Below are positions 1 to 9,231 of a stretch of 64,000 bases of DNA, piece after piece (position 1 is the first letter of the stretch; the number at the start of each line of letters is the position of its first letter). The notes beneath the pieces were generated by a model. The model saw nothing but the letters and a program-made list of their open reading frames with translations. It searched no databases and was not told where the DNA came from. The DNA comes from Rhodovulum sulfidophilum DSM 1374. Lineage in GTDB: Bacteria > Pseudomonadota > Alphaproteobacteria > Rhodobacterales > Rhodobacteraceae. Position numbers and translations under genes: made by a program. The stretch covers positions 2,418,001 to 2,482,000 of the forward strand of contig NZ_CP015418.1 of assembly GCF_001633165.1 (NCBI RefSeq). The letters are read 5' to 3'.

Positions 1-295
1 CCATCGGCAGCAGGCAGGACCCGTAGCGGCGGATGCCGCGCTTGTCGCCCAGCGCCTGGGCCAGCGCCTGGCCGATCGCGATGCCGGTATCCTCGACGCT
101 GTGATGGTCGTCGATATGGGTGTCGCCCTGACAGCGCACGGTCATGTCGATCAGCGAGTGGCGCGCGAGCTGGTCGAGCATGTGATCGAAGAAGCCGACC
201 CCGGTGGCCATATCGTAGCGGCCGGAGCCGTCGAGCCCGAGCTCGACCGAAATCTCGGTCTCGGCCGTCTTTCGCGTGATTTTCGCCGTCCGCAT
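1..295 (-). CDS. hisB: Imidazoleglycerol-phosphate dehydratase, N-terminal part (cut by window edge)
   Basis: Catalyses the dehydration of imidazoleglycerol phosphate in histidine synthesis (cytoplasm). The visible 98 residues begin [15 protein letters not shown] and carry the family's metal-binding stretches [13 protein letters not shown] and [22 protein letters not shown], which supply the histidines and acidic ligands of the di-manganese site. The start is the ATG at 295, the only one giving the usual short N-terminus before the conserved ISVELGLDG segment. The rest of the gene lies left of the window. Identification is by family motifs and is firm. Confidence 0.93.
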   Translation of the reverse strand, partial: MRTAKITRKTAETEISVELGLDGSGRYDMATGVGFFDHMLDQLARHSLIDMTVRCQGDTHIDDHHSVEDTGIAIGQALAQALGDKRGIRRYGSCLLPM

Positions 296-454
296 GGGGC
301 CTCCGCCTGTTGGTTCCTGCCGCTTATAGGCGCGCCCGGGCGCGGGGCCAAGAGCCCGGCAGGCCCGGCCTCGGGGCGCGGAGGGCCGATTGCGGCTTGA
401 AGGCGGCGGATGCTCTGATAGGTTTGCCCGTGATCAGCCGAGAAGGAGCCGCCC

Positions 455-694
455 ATGACCGCCTGCGTCTTTGTGCAACTGCGCTGCCGCCCGGGCAAGA
501 CCTATGAGGTGGCCGAGGAAATCGTGCTGCGCGAGCTTCATTCCGAGCTTTATTCGACCAGCGGCGATTTCGACCTGTTGATGAAGCTTTACATCCCGGA
601 GGATCAGGATGTCGGCAAGTTCATCAATGACAACCTGCTCGACATTCCGGGCATCGACCGCTCGCTGACGACGCTGACCTTCAAGGCGTTCTGA
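455..694 (+). CDS. Stand-alone Lrp/AsnC ligand-binding (RAM) domain protein
   Basis: A 79-residue protein consisting only of the effector-binding domain of Lrp/AsnC regulators; there is no DNA-binding helix-turn-helix. The domain's beta-alpha-beta pattern is visible: VFVQLRCRPGK, then a helix VAEEIVLRE, then the conserved SGDFDLLMKLYI segment with the GD-x-D turn that lines the effector pocket, and a final strand LTTLTF. Stand-alone copies are common and usually form oligomers that bind amino acids; a regulatory role here is inference. GAAGGAG lies 8-14 bases before the ATG. It is convergent with the thioesterase gene downstream. Confidence 0.85.
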   Translation: MTACVFVQLRCRPGKTYEVAEEIVLRELHSELYSTSGDFDLLMKLYIPEDQDVGKFINDNLLDIPGIDRSLTTLTFKAF

Positions 695-715
695 ACCAGG
701 CCCGCTGCCTCACGC

Positions 716-1114
716 TCAGCCGGCCTGGACCGGATCGGGCAGGGGGCGCGAGCGGCCGTTCCCGTCGATCGCGACGAAGGTGAAGGTGGCCCGGGTCACC
801 TGCTCGCTCCATTCCTGACAGCGGGGTCGGTGCCAGGCGCGGACCTCGATGGTCATCGAGCTGCGCCCGCGCTTGACCAGATGGGCGTAAAGCGTGACCT
901 CGTCGCCGACCTTCACCGGTTTGAGAAACTGCATCCCCTCGACCGCGATGGTGGCCGCCCGCCCGCGCGAGACGCGCGCGGCGACGCTGCCCGCGGCAAG
1001 GTCCATCTGCGACATCAGCCAGCCGCCGAAGATGTCGCCCGCCGGGTTGGTGTCGGCGGGCATGGCGATGGTGCGGATCACGGGCTCGCCGCGTTCGGGG
1101 GAAAGCTCGGGCAT
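716..1114 (-). CDS. Acyl-CoA thioesterase, hotdog fold (YciA-like)
   Basis: Predicted to hydrolyse acyl-CoA thioesters in the cytoplasm. The 132-residue length and the hotdog-fold signature are typical of the YciA/BFIT group: IRTIAMPADTNPAGDIFGGWLMSQMDLAAG, in which the Asn/Asp-Gly region and the Asp of QMD form the active site, followed by VEGMQFLKPVKVGDEVTLYAHLVKRGRSSM and the closing strand RATFTFVAIDG. The ATG at 1114 precedes the conserved core by the usual few residues. Substrate chain length cannot be judged from sequence. Confidence 0.88.
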   Translation of the reverse strand: MPELSPERGEPVIRTIAMPADTNPAGDIFGGWLMSQMDLAAGSVAARVSRGRAATIAVEGMQFLKPVKVGDEVTLYAHLVKRGRSSMTIEVRAWHRPRCQEWSEQVTRATFTFVAIDGNGRSRPLPDPVQAG

Positions 1115-1357
1115 GGCTGGCGGTCTCCTTGGTCCTCGGACGGCTATAACGGGTCGGTGCGGGGCTGAGAAGCGCGCGCCGGGTACGCTTTGCCGCAGGT
1201 CCGCCCGTCGCGGCCTGGACCCCTGTCGGGCCGGCGGTGAAATTAACGGTAGCCTGACGGGGCCGGGTTAGCGTTAAATCGGTATTAATTCGAGTCGGAG
1301 AGCGGGCCCCGGGGGCAGGGCCCGCACATCATGTCGATAGCGTCTGGGGGGGCGGAC

Positions 1358-3067
1358 ATGACGAAGACCGAAAGCGGCGAGCGGCCGGCGCGGCTTCATT
1401 TGCTGGGCGCGCTTTGCCTGACCGATGCCGAGGGGCGCGATTTCACGCCGAAAAGCCGCAAGGCGCAGGCGTTGCTGGCGCTTCTGGCGCTGTCGCCGCG
1501 CGGCACGCGCACCCGGATCTGGCTGCGCGACAAGCTCTGGAGCGAAAGCGACGAGGGCCGGGCTTCGGGCAGCCTGCGGCAGTCGGTCTATGAGCTCAAG
1601 GGCGCGCTCAAGGGCATCGATGCCGGGATCCTGACCACCGAGCGCAACGCTCTGGGCCTCGATCTCGACCGGCTCTGGGTCGATCTGCGGGCGATCCGCG
1701 AGGGCGGCGGAGCGCTGCCGGCCGGGGTCGATCCCGATGCCGACCTGCTGGAAGGGTTCGACATTTCCGACGAGGAATTCGAGGATTGGCTGACCATGGA
1801 GCGGTCGGCCTGGGAGCGGCTGCGCGAGACCCTGACGGCGGCTCCCCCGAAGGCTGCAGACGCGCCGGCGCCGCCCGAGGCGCCCGCGCCGCGCCGGATG
1901 CCGCGGGTGATCGAGATCGGGCTGCTGCCCGGCATCGTGCATGGCGGGCTCAGAAGCGGCGCCTTCATCGGCGATTACATCATCGAAGCCGTGGCCCGCG
2001 CGCTTCTGGACTATCACCCGGTGCAGATCGTCGATCTGCGGGAGGCGGGAGAGGCCGAGCCGCGCCCGGGCGAGCCCGATTTCCTGATCCGCACCCGGAC
2101 GCTGGTGGTCGGCGATACCGCCTCTGTCAGCTTTCTGGTCTATGAGAACGGCACCAACACGCTGGTGCTCAGCCAGTCGATGCAGACCCGGCAGAAGGAT
2201 TTCTACGAGGACGAATTCGCGCTGACCAACCAGTTCGTGGCGCAGAATGTCGACCATCTGGCCAAGATCATCGGCGGCACCCGCGACGGCCCGAGCGGGA
2301 TCCGCAACGATTACAGCGCGCTGATCGGCTATGGCGTTCTGGCGGGCATGTTCGATCTCGACCCCGGGCGGATGCAGGCCACGACAGATGCGCTCGACAG
2401 GCTGAACGAGCGCACCGAGAACAGTCTTTTCCCGAGCCTTGGTGCCTATGCCAGCTCTTTCGCGCTGGGCGAGAATATCGGCGGCTGGGACAGGGCTAGG
2501 CGCGAGCGGACCGAGGCGCTGGCGATGGATCTGTTGCAGGCCAACCCGTTCAACTCGATCGCCCTGGCCTGCATCGGCCATGTGATGGGCTTCGTGCTGG
2601 ACCGCCACGACATCGCCGCCGACATCTTCGGCCGCGCCGTGCGGCTGAACCCGATGCAGGCCTTCGTCTGGGACCATCTGGCGCTGCACGAGCTTTACTG
2701 CGGCGATCTCGACCGGGCGCGCGCCGCCTCGGACCGGGCCGTCAATCTGGGGAAATACAGCCCGATCAGCTATACCTACGAGACCACCGCCTGCATGGTG
2801 GCGACGCTGTCGGGCGATCATGCCCGCGCCGTGGCGCTCGGCCGCCGCGCGCTGCTCAAGCAGCCCCGCTTCAACGCGGCGATGCGCTACACGCTGGCCG
2901 CCTTGGGCCATCTGGGAGAGCGCGCCGCCGCCCAGGCGCTGGGCGCCGAGCTGCTCCGGCTCGATCCGGGCTTCGGCGACCGTGAAACACGCGAAATGCG
3001 GTTCAGACTGCCATGCCGCGAGGCCAGCGCGCATGTGCTGGAGGGGATCGAACGGGCCGGTTTCTGA
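1358..3067 (+). CDS. SARP-like transcriptional regulator with C-terminal TPR-type repeats
   Basis: A 569-residue protein. Residues about 10-110 match the winged-helix domain of SARP/OmpR-type activators (LHLLGALCLTDAEGRDF, then KAQALLALLALSPRG and RDKLWSESDEGRASGSLRQSVYELK). A Pro/Ala-rich linker follows, then a central mixed region, and a C-terminal section with TPR-like helical repeats (HLALHELYCGDLDRARAASDRAV). Such proteins bind DNA directly and sense by protein contacts. I chose ATG 1358 because a G-rich Shine-Dalgarno-like stretch precedes it; the ATG at 1331 would add nine residues. The next gene starts 11 bases after the stop, so it probably heads a three-gene unit with the PAP2-like and peptidase genes. 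Confidence 0.8.
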   Translation: MTKTESGERPARLHLLGALCLTDAEGRDFTPKSRKAQALLALLALSPRGTRTRIWLRDKLWSESDEGRASGSLRQSVYELKGALKGIDAGILTTERNALGLDLDRLWVDLRAIREGGGALPAGVDPDADLLEGFDISDEEFEDWLTMERSAWERLRETLTAAPPKAADAPAPPEAPAPRRMPRVIEIGLLPGIVHGGLRSGAFIGDYIIEAVARALLDYHPVQIVDLREAGEAEPRPGEPDFLIRTRTLVVGDTASVSFLVYENGTNTLVLSQSMQTRQKDFYEDEFALTNQFVAQNVDHLAKIIGGTRDGPSGIRNDYSALIGYGVLAGMFDLDPGRMQATTDALDRLNERTENSLFPSLGAYASSFALGENIGGWDRARRERTEALAMDLLQANPFNSIALACIGHVMGFVLDRHDIAADIFGRAVRLNPMQAFVWDHLALHELYCGDLDRARAASDRAVNLGKYSPISYTYETTACMVATLSGDHARAVALGRRALLKQPRFNAAMRYTLAALGHLGERAAAQALGAELLRLDPGFGDRETREMRFRLPCREASAHVLEGIERAGF

Positions 3068-3078
3068 GGGGGGAGAAC

Positions 3079-3993
3079 GTGACCAAGTCTCTGGATATAT
3101 TGAAGAAGGCCGAATTCGTCGTGACGACGGCGGGTCTTGTCCTGAAAGGCACGGGCGGCAGCCTCGGCGATGCCGGCTTTCCCGGTTTCGACGGCGCCGA
3201 GGCCGCCTCCGGCGGGGCGCTTTCGACATTGCTGGCGATGAACCGCTCGAGCCTGAACCGAAATCGCAACCGGAACCGCAATCGTAATCGGAACAGGAAC
3301 CGCAACCGCACCACCCGCGAGAACCGCGAAAGCGGCGCCGATACCGACGGCGCGCGGCTGACGCTCGAGCCCTGGCGCGAACGGGCGGCGCTTTACGGGA
3401 TGGAGGCGCAATGGATTGATCTGCCGGTGGCGCTGCCGCCCGCACTCGACCAGCTGCGCGCCGAGGCGATCGAGCTGTTGAAAAAGCAGGTTCGCCTTGC
3501 CCGTGTCGATCAGGCCATGCGGCGCGAGGAGATCCTGCGCGAAAGCCGGCTGGAGCTGTCGGCCTATCTGCGTCCCTATGGCATCGAGGGCCGCTCGGGC
3601 TATTCGGCCACCATCGGGCTGGTGCTGCTGGTGCTGCTTCTGTGCGACGAGATCGGGCTGCGCTACAAGGAGCGCTTCGACGTCCTGCGCCCCAATACGG
3701 TCGAGCCCCGGCTGCGGCCGTTCCTGCCGATCCCGGCCCATGCCTCCTATCCCTCGAACCATTCCTTCCAGTCCTTCTCGGTCGCCTTCGTGCTGTCGCG
3801 GATCGTGCCCGAGCACCCGGCCAGTTCCGAGGTCTTCGTCGCCGCGCGCCGGGTGGCCGAGAACCGCGAATGGGCGGGGCTGCACTATCCCAGCGACACC
3901 CGGGCGGGGCATGACCTTGCCCGCATGATCCTGCCGGTCCTGGAAATCGTCTGCCGGGACCAGATGCTTGCCGCCCAGAAGGAGTGGATCTGA
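3079..3993 (+). CDS. PAP2/vanadium-haloperoxidase-fold protein with Asn-Arg repeat tract
   Basis: A 304-residue protein whose C-terminal third carries PAP2-superfamily active-site motifs: PSNHSFQSFS (motif 2) and ENREWAGLHYPSDTRAGHDLA (motif 3, with the nucleophilic His and the Asp). These bind phosphate or vanadate, so it is either an acid phosphatase or a haloperoxidase-like enzyme. Residues about 60-77 are nine Asn-Arg dipeptides. One strongly hydrophobic segment (IGLVLLVLLLCDEIGL) precedes the catalytic part. The start is GTG 3079 behind GGGGGGAGAA; an upstream ATG at 3013 overlaps the regulator and has no ribosome site. Its stop lies only a base or so before the ATG of the S8 peptidase. 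The substrate is unknown. Confidence 0.75.
   Translation: MTKSLDILKKAEFVVTTAGLVLKGTGGSLGDAGFPGFDGAEAASGGALSTLLAMNRSSLNRNRNRNRNRNRNRNRNRTTRENRESGADTDGARLTLEPWRERAALYGMEAQWIDLPVALPPALDQLRAEAIELLKKQVRLARVDQAMRREEILRESRLELSAYLRPYGIEGRSGYSATIGLVLLVLLLCDEIGLRYKERFDVLRPNTVEPRLRPFLPIPAHASYPSNHSFQSFSVAFVLSRIVPEHPASSEVFVAARRVAENREWAGLHYPSDTRAGHDLARMILPVLEIVCRDQMLAAQKEWI
3256..3309 (+). repeat. Nine tandem 6-bp units encoding (Asn-Arg)9
   Basis: Nine consecutive hexamers of consensus AAYCGN, each encoding Asn-Arg, inside the PAP2-like gene. The third codon positions differ between units (CGA, CGC, CGG, CGT, one AGG), so the tract is not a freshly slipped microsatellite; the dipeptide itself appears to be kept. 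Confidence 0.9.
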
Positions 3994-3994
3994 C

Positions 3995-5395
3995 ATGTTC
4001 GGAGACGAGACCGGCCGGCCGCAGGGCCGCGAGATCTATGACGACTATGCCGCGCTCTGGCATCTGGAAAGCATCGGCGTGCTGGGGCTTCTGCGCGACG
4101 GGCCGAGGCCCTGCAAGGGCCGCAAAAGCCGCGTTGCCGTGATCGATACCTCGGTCGCGGTCGATCATCCCTGCCTTGCCACGGCCATCGACCGGGATCT
4201 TGCGATCGATTTCTTCTCGAATCGGCTGGGCGCCTTTCCCTGCCATCCGGGCGATCACCGGCTGCGGCTCGATCCGCCCAATCTCGCAACCTCCGTGGCC
4301 GACGATCTGCCCGAGACGCGGGCGCTGCTTGGCGAACTGGTCGACCGGCTGTCGCCCGGGGCGGTGGCCCATGTGAACGGCGTCGCGCCCGCCACCTCGC
4401 CCGATTTCTCGAACCATGGCACCGCCATCGCGGGGCTCGTGGGGGCGCGTCCGGCGCTGGTCGAGATCGCGGCCGAGTATCGCGGCGCGGGCGCGCAGGC
4501 GCTGTCGGTGCCGCTGCCCTATGCCGGCGTCGATCCGTTCTGCGAGTTGGTGCCGATCTCGACCAGTTTCGACACCGATCCCGAGATGCTGATCCTGGCC
4601 TTCCTTTATGCCGAGATCATCGGGGCCGATGTGGTGTTGCTGCCGCGCTCGATCCCCGATCCGGGGCGGCTCGTGCCCGAGCTGGGCGGTGTCGATCTCG
4701 AGGGCGAGGATCTGGGCACGCTTGCGACCCAGGTCGAGATCCCGCCGCGCGAGCGCGCGCTGTGGGACGAGCTGGCGCGGCTGATCGTGGCGGTCTCGAT
4801 GCGCCGGCCGGTGGTCTGTGCGGCGGGCAATTCGCAGGAAAGCGGCGGCATCTATCCGGCCAATCTGGCCAGCGAGCATAATGGCGTGATCGCGGTCGGC
4901 GCGGCCAATGCCAAGGGCATGGTCGCGGGCTATTCGCAGGCCGCGGGCGCGACCGTGCTGGCGCCCGGCAACGATGTCGAGACCTTCGACCGGGTCTCGG
5001 TCCGGCTCGACGAGCAGCAGGCCCGCTTTGCCGACCGGCTGTGCCCGCCCCGTAACGACAACCGCAAGTTCTCGCATTTCGAGATCGTCACGACCGACGT
5101 GCCGGGGCGCCATGGCTATTCCTACAGCCCCTATGCCAGCGACGAACCGGCCGAGGGCCTGCGCGAGTTCGGATCCTATTTCTGCCGTTTCGGCGGCAGT
5201 TCGGCGGCCTCGGCCATCGTTGCGGGCTTCGTCTCGCTCGGCCGGTCGCTGGGCGAGATCGACGATTGCGCCGATGGCCCGGCGGCGCGGAACTGGCTTC
5301 TGTCGCGCTGCGTCCCGATCACGACCGACGAGGGCAGCTTTCTGTATCCCTCCTGGACCGGCAAGGTCAGCTTTCCCGATCTCTACGGGCTCTGA
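3995..5395 (+). CDS. S8 (subtilisin-like) serine peptidase
   Basis: A 466-residue protein with the subtilase catalytic triad in order: Asp in VAVIDTSVAVDHP (about residue 50), His in NHGTAIAGLVG (about 140), and Ser in GGSSAASAIVAGF (about 410). The oxyanion-hole Asn lies in VVCAAGNSQESGG. No signal peptide is evident at MFGDETGRPQGREIY, so it may act in the cytoplasm or leave by another route. The start is ATG 3995, almost abutting the PAP2-like gene, consistent with co-transcription. The physical link of a SARP-like regulator, a PAP2-fold protein and a subtilase suggests a shared pathway; this is inference. Substrate unknown. Confidence 0.85.
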   Translation: MFGDETGRPQGREIYDDYAALWHLESIGVLGLLRDGPRPCKGRKSRVAVIDTSVAVDHPCLATAIDRDLAIDFFSNRLGAFPCHPGDHRLRLDPPNLATSVADDLPETRALLGELVDRLSPGAVAHVNGVAPATSPDFSNHGTAIAGLVGARPALVEIAAEYRGAGAQALSVPLPYAGVDPFCELVPISTSFDTDPEMLILAFLYAEIIGADVVLLPRSIPDPGRLVPELGGVDLEGEDLGTLATQVEIPPRERALWDELARLIVAVSMRRPVVCAAGNSQESGGIYPANLASEHNGVIAVGAANAKGMVAGYSQAAGATVLAPGNDVETFDRVSVRLDEQQARFADRLCPPRNDNRKFSHFEIVTTDVPGRHGYSYSPYASDEPAEGLREFGSYFCRFGGSSAASAIVAGFVSLGRSLGEIDDCADGPAARNWLLSRCVPITTDEGSFLYPSWTGKVSFPDLYGL

Positions 5396-5659
5396 GACCG
5401 GCCGGACCGGCCTTGCGCGCACGCCTGCGCAAGGCCGCTTCGCGCCGTCGAGCCCCTTGCCCCACGGGAGATGCTCGCGTAGAAGGCGCCGGAAGCGTTT
5501 CCGGGGGGCGAAGCCTGCCGTGCCGAGGCTCGTGGACGCGGAGCAAGCAAGTGGTTGTTTCCGAACGACCGGCGTCGAATTTTGGGGGCTGGCGCCGCAA
5601 GGCCCGAGGGGCATGCCCCGCCGGTTCCAGCTGAAATGGATGAGAAGGACGATACGCAG

Positions 5660-6991
5660 ATGCAGGTCACCGAGACCCTGAAAGACGGCCTGAAGCGGGG
5701 CTACACGATCACCGTGACCGCCGCCGAACTGGAGGCGAAGGTCAACGAGAAGCTCGCCGAGGCCCAGCCCCAGATCGAGATGAAGGGCTTCCGCAAGGGC
5801 AAGGTGCCGATGCCGCTGCTGAAAAAGCAGTTCGGCGAGCGCCTGATGGGCGAGGCAATGCAGGAAACCATCGACGGCGCCATGAGCAGCCATTTCGAGG
5901 AAACCGGCGACCGCCCGGCGATGCAGCCCGAGGTCAAGATGACCAACGAGGACTGGAAGCCCGGCGAGGACGTCATCGTCGAGATGAGCTACGAGGCGCT
6001 GCCCGAGATCCCCGAGACCGATCTCAAGGCGATCAAGCTCGAGAAGCTGGTGGTGGAACCGGCCGAGGCCGAGATCACCGAGGCGCTGGAGAAACTGGCC
6101 GGCACCGCCCAGACCTATGCCGACCGCCGCAAGGGCTCGAAGGCCAAGGACGGCGATCAGGTCATCATCGATTTCGTCGGCAAGCTGGGCGACGAACCCT
6201 TCGAGGGCGGCTCGGCCGAGGATTACCCGCTTGTGCTGGGCTCGGAGAGCTTCATTCCCGGTTTCGAGGCGCAGCTGGTCGGTGCCAAGGCCGAGGATGA
6301 CATCACCGTCACCGTCACCTTCCCCGAGAATTACGGCGCCGAGAACCTCAAGGGCCAGGAAGCCACTTTCGACGTCAAGGTGAAGGCCGTGAAGGCGCCC
6401 AAACCCGCCGAAATCGACGACGAGCTGGCCAAGCAGTTCGGTGCCGAGGATCTCGACGGGCTGAAAACCCAGGTCGCCGAGCGTCTGAAGACCGAATTCG
6501 GCGGTGCTGCCCGCGCGGTGATGAAGCGCGCCCTTCTGGACGAGCTCGATACCGCGGTGAGTTTCGAGGTGCCCCCGAGCCTGCTCGACGCCGAGGCCGG
6601 GCAGATCGCCCACCAGCTGTACCATGAAGAGCATCCCGACGATCACGGCCATGACCATGGCGAGATCGAGCCGAGCGAAGAGCATCTGAAACTGGCCGAA
6701 CGCCGCGTGCGGCTGGGCCTGCTGCTGGCCGAGATCGGCCGCAAGGCCGAGGTGACGGTCTCGGATAACGAGATGACCCAGGCGGTGATGGCCCAGGCGC
6801 GCCAGTTCCCCGGTCAGGAACGTCAGTTCTTCGAATATGTCCGCCAGAACCAGGCGCTGCAGCAGCAGATCCGCGCGCCGCTGTTCGAGGACAAGGTCGT
6901 CGATTACGTCTTCGAGCTGGCCGAGGTGACCGAGAAGCCGGTCAGCAAGGACGAGCTGCAGGCGGCGGTCGAGAAGCTCGAGGAAGAATAA
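5660..6991 (+). CDS. tig: Trigger factor, ribosome-associated chaperone and peptidyl-prolyl isomerase
   Basis: Binds the ribosome exit tunnel and shields nascent chains. The 443-residue length is normal. The N-terminal ribosome-binding domain has the conserved loop [17 protein letters not shown] (canonical GFRxGK signature). A FKBP-type domain follows ([24 protein letters not shown] to [21 protein letters not shown]), and then the helical C-terminal chaperone domain. A His-rich stretch ([14 protein letters not shown]) sits in the C-domain. The start is ATG 5660, where the family's MQVTETL begins; the same frame extends upstream to 5555 without homology. Confidence 0.96.
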   Translation: MQVTETLKDGLKRGYTITVTAAELEAKVNEKLAEAQPQIEMKGFRKGKVPMPLLKKQFGERLMGEAMQETIDGAMSSHFEETGDRPAMQPEVKMTNEDWKPGEDVIVEMSYEALPEIPETDLKAIKLEKLVVEPAEAEITEALEKLAGTAQTYADRRKGSKAKDGDQVIIDFVGKLGDEPFEGGSAEDYPLVLGSESFIPGFEAQLVGAKAEDDITVTVTFPENYGAENLKGQEATFDVKVKAVKAPKPAEIDDELAKQFGAEDLDGLKTQVAERLKTEFGGAARAVMKRALLDELDTAVSFEVPPSLLDAEAGQIAHQLYHEEHPDDHGHDHGEIEPSEEHLKLAERRVRLGLLLAEIGRKAEVTVSDNEMTQAVMAQARQFPGQERQFFEYVRQNQALQQQIRAPLFEDKVVDYVFELAEVTEKPVSKDELQAAVEKLEEE

Positions 6992-7038
6992 GGCGACCAC
7001 CGTCCGGCGCCGCTGCCGGATAGAGGTCCCCTGATGAA

Positions 7039-7063
7039 AGGCCGCCCCGAGGGGCGGCCTTTT
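7039..7063 (+). terminator. Rho-independent terminator of tig
   Basis: An AGGCCGCCCC / GGGGCGGCCT inverted repeat (7039-7048 and 7051-7060) followed by a short T run, 47 bases after the tig stop. Confidence 0.85.
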
Positions 7064-7661
7064 GCGTGAGGGGGCATGGCCTGCTGGAAGGCGTCGAAGG
7101 CCACTATTGCTGTAGCGCCCCGTGTTGGGCTCTCTTCGGCCTGTCGATTCAGAAAAGCGACCGCATCGACCTCTTTGAGGGCAACCGGACTGCTCTGATC
7201 CTGTTGAAAACGCGCTTGATAGTCTGCGACGTGTCTTTGTGGGCGGTTCTGTTTCAGCGCGATCCCGCCTTTCTAACAGGCCCTTTCATGCCGTGTGCAG
7301 AACAACGTTTCGTCCTCGGGCGATCACCCCGTCGCAACAGCAGTTTTCCAACATAATCCTCTGAAGGTGCCATTCGCGCCGGTGGTGTCGGGATCGGGCA
7401 GGCTGGACAGGAGGGGTATCGGAAACAGGCCGTGGAACGGCCCGCAGGTGGCGGGATAAGCCGATGATGGTCAGGCCCCGGGAGGGCAGGGTATCGTTGC
7501 TCTGTTGGCCGGGTTCGTCGCGGTCGACCAAAGGAGGATCACGCGGCCCCGGTTTCGAATGTTCCTGGTGGCGCTTTCGGAGGGAGGAGGCTTCGGAAAA
7601 GGAGATCGACCTGTCCGCCGATGCGTCAGGGGTGCCATCAGGGCCGGACAGCCCCCGAAAC
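7064..7661. other. Intergenic stretch without a supported gene
   Basis: About 600 bases between the tig and rplI terminators. Open frames exist on both strands (for example 7066-7356 plus and 7471-7887 minus), but none shows a ribosome site, a recognisable domain or codon bias like its neighbours. I see no RNA gene or repeat here. Confidence 0.6.
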
Positions 7662-7694
7662 GGAAAGCGCCGCCCCCGGGGATGGGGACGGCGC
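7662..7694 (-). terminator. Terminator of the rpsF-rpsR-rplI operon
   Basis: Read on the minus strand, GCGCCGTCCCC pairs with GGGGGCGGCGC (7684-7694 with 7667-7677, one G-U pair) and is followed by TTTCC. It lies 33 bases past the rplI stop. Confidence 0.75.
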
Positions 7695-7726
7695 GATATC
7701 TGTGCCGAATGGCGTCGAACGGGCGA

Positions 7727-8314
7727 TCAGGCCTGCTCGTCGTCCTCGTCGTCGGAGGCTGCCGATCCGATATCGTCGAACAGTTCCTGGATCTCGAATT
7801 CGGCCGCGGCTTCTTCCTCGGCGGCGAGATCCTGGATCGACTTGCCCGAGGCCTGAAGTTCGGCCTCTTCGGTCGAGCGGGCAACATTGACCGACACGGT
7901 CACGTCGACCTCGGGGTGCAGCAGCACATGCACGGTGTGCAGGCCCAGCTCCTTGATCGGACCGGCGAGGACGACCTGCTTGCGGTCGACCGAGAAGCCG
8001 GCTTCGGTCGCGGCATCGCCGATGTCGCGGGGCGAGACCGAGCCATAGAGCGCGCCGCCATCCGAGGCGGAACGAATCACGACGAATTGCTGGCCGTCGA
8101 GTTTCTCGGCGAGCGCTTCGGCTTCTTTCTTGGTTTCGAGGTTGCGCGCCTCGAGCTGGGCCTTGTCGGCCTCGAAGCGGGCGATGTTGGCCTCGTTGGC
8201 GCGCAGCGCCTTGCTCTGCGGCAACAGGAAGTTGCGGGCGTAGCCGTCCTTGACATTGACGACTTCGCCCATCTGGCCGAGCTTGGCCACGCGTTCCAGA
8301 AGGATCACTTGCAT
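7727..8314 (-). CDS. rplI: 50S ribosomal protein L9
   Basis: Binds 23S rRNA with its N-domain. The first 50 residues hold the L9 signature ([36 protein letters not shown]). A long helix follows and then the C-domain ([12 protein letters not shown] ... [25 protein letters not shown]). At 195 residues it is longer than the usual 150 because of an acidic tail ([20 protein letters not shown]...DDEDDEQA), an extension seen in alphaproteobacterial L9. It is the last gene of the rpsF-rpsR-rplI operon, 11 bases after rpsR. Confidence 0.97.
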   Translation of the reverse strand: MQVILLERVAKLGQMGEVVNVKDGYARNFLLPQSKALRANEANIARFEADKAQLEARNLETKKEAEALAEKLDGQQFVVIRSASDGGALYGSVSPRDIGDAATEAGFSVDRKQVVLAGPIKELGLHTVHVLLHPEVDVTVSVNVARSTEEAELQASGKSIQDLAAEEEAAAEFEIQELFDDIGSAASDDEDDEQA

Positions 8315-8325
8315 GGGGTCGCTCC

Positions 8326-8553
8326 TTACTTCACGGCGTAGGGCAGCAGGGCGAGGAAGCGGGCGCGCTTGATCGCACGGGCCAGTTCACGCTGCTTCTT
8401 GGACGAGACGGCGGTGATCCGCGAGGGCACGATCTTGCCGCGCTCGGAGATATAGCGCTGCAGCAGACGGGTGTCCTTGTAGTCGATCTTCGGCGAATTG
8501 TCGCCGGAGAAGGGGCAGACCTTGCGGCGGCGGAAAAACGGTTTTGCGGCCAT
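8326..8553 (-). CDS. rpsR: 30S ribosomal protein S18
   Basis: A 75-residue S18 with the standard signature [23 protein letters not shown] and the RNA-binding [36 protein letters not shown]. It binds the 30S platform together with S6, whose gene lies just upstream with a 29-base gap. Cys in KVCPF and the basic helix are intact. Confidence 0.97.
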   Translation of the reverse strand: MAAKPFFRRRKVCPFSGDNSPKIDYKDTRLLQRYISERGKIVPSRITAVSSKKQRELARAIKRARFLALLPYAVK

Positions 8554-8582
8554 GTGTTAGGCTCCTTTGCTCAGGCGATGGG

Positions 8583-8936
8583 TCAACGGCGATCGCGACG
8601 GTGGTCGCGTTCTTCGCGCTTTTGCATCTGCACCGAAGGGCCTTCTTCATGCGCATCGACCTTGATGGTCAGAACGCGCATCACGTCCTCGTGCAGCCGC
8701 ATCAGGCGTTCCATTTCCTGAACGGCCGGCGCGGGCGCGTCGGTGCGCAGGTAGGCGTAATGGCCCTTGCGGTTCTTGTTGATCTTGTAGGACATCGTCT
8801 TGACGCCCCAGTACTCGCTGTCGACGACCTTGCCGCCATTATCCGCGAGGACGGTGGAGAAGTGTTCGACAAGGCCCTCGGCCTGCGCGTTGGACAGGTC
8901 CTGGCGCGCGATGAAGACATGCTCGTAAAGCGGCAT
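8583..8936 (-). CDS. rpsF: 30S ribosomal protein S6
   Basis: A 117-residue S6, partner of S18 on the 30S platform. It begins MPLYEHVFIARQDLS and contains the family's Y-W-G-V-K-T-M-S-Y-K strand (EYWGVKTMSYKINKNRKGHYAYL) and the RLHEDVMRVLTIKVDAHE segment, with a basic C-terminal tail (KREERDHRRDRR). The start is ATG 8936; the frame continues upstream to 9026 but that part has no S6 homology. First gene of the rpsF-rpsR-rplI operon. Confidence 0.96.
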   Translation of the reverse strand: MPLYEHVFIARQDLSNAQAEGLVEHFSTVLADNGGKVVDSEYWGVKTMSYKINKNRKGHYAYLRTDAPAPAVQEMERLMRLHEDVMRVLTIKVDAHEEGPSVQMQKREERDHRRDRR

Positions 8937-9231
8937 GCATACTCCAGTTCTGTTGCGGGTGCGCTTCAAAGGGCGAGGTCTTGCGACACCTTCCGCCCGC
9001 CCACGAGAGGCCGCACCGGATACCATTCGGTCGGAAGGATCAGCGCCTTATACAGGGATTGCGATGCGATGCAAGGCGCGCGCACCGGGACGGGGCGGGC
9101 GGGTCTCCGCCGAGGCTCTGTTCGGTGCCGAACAGGACCTGTGATCCCCTTCGCAATTGCGCACAGGTCCGGCGCGGCCGACCTCTTGCGTTGTCCGACC
9201 CATCGCAGACCAAGATATAACGGAGTATCCG

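Noticed and set aside
1274..7000. A 1908-codon minus-strand frame
   Set aside because: Antisense to five well-supported genes; a by-product of high GC and codon bias.
7066..7356. A 96-codon plus-strand frame after tig
   Set aside because: No ribosome site, no homology, atypical codon use; lies after a strong terminator.
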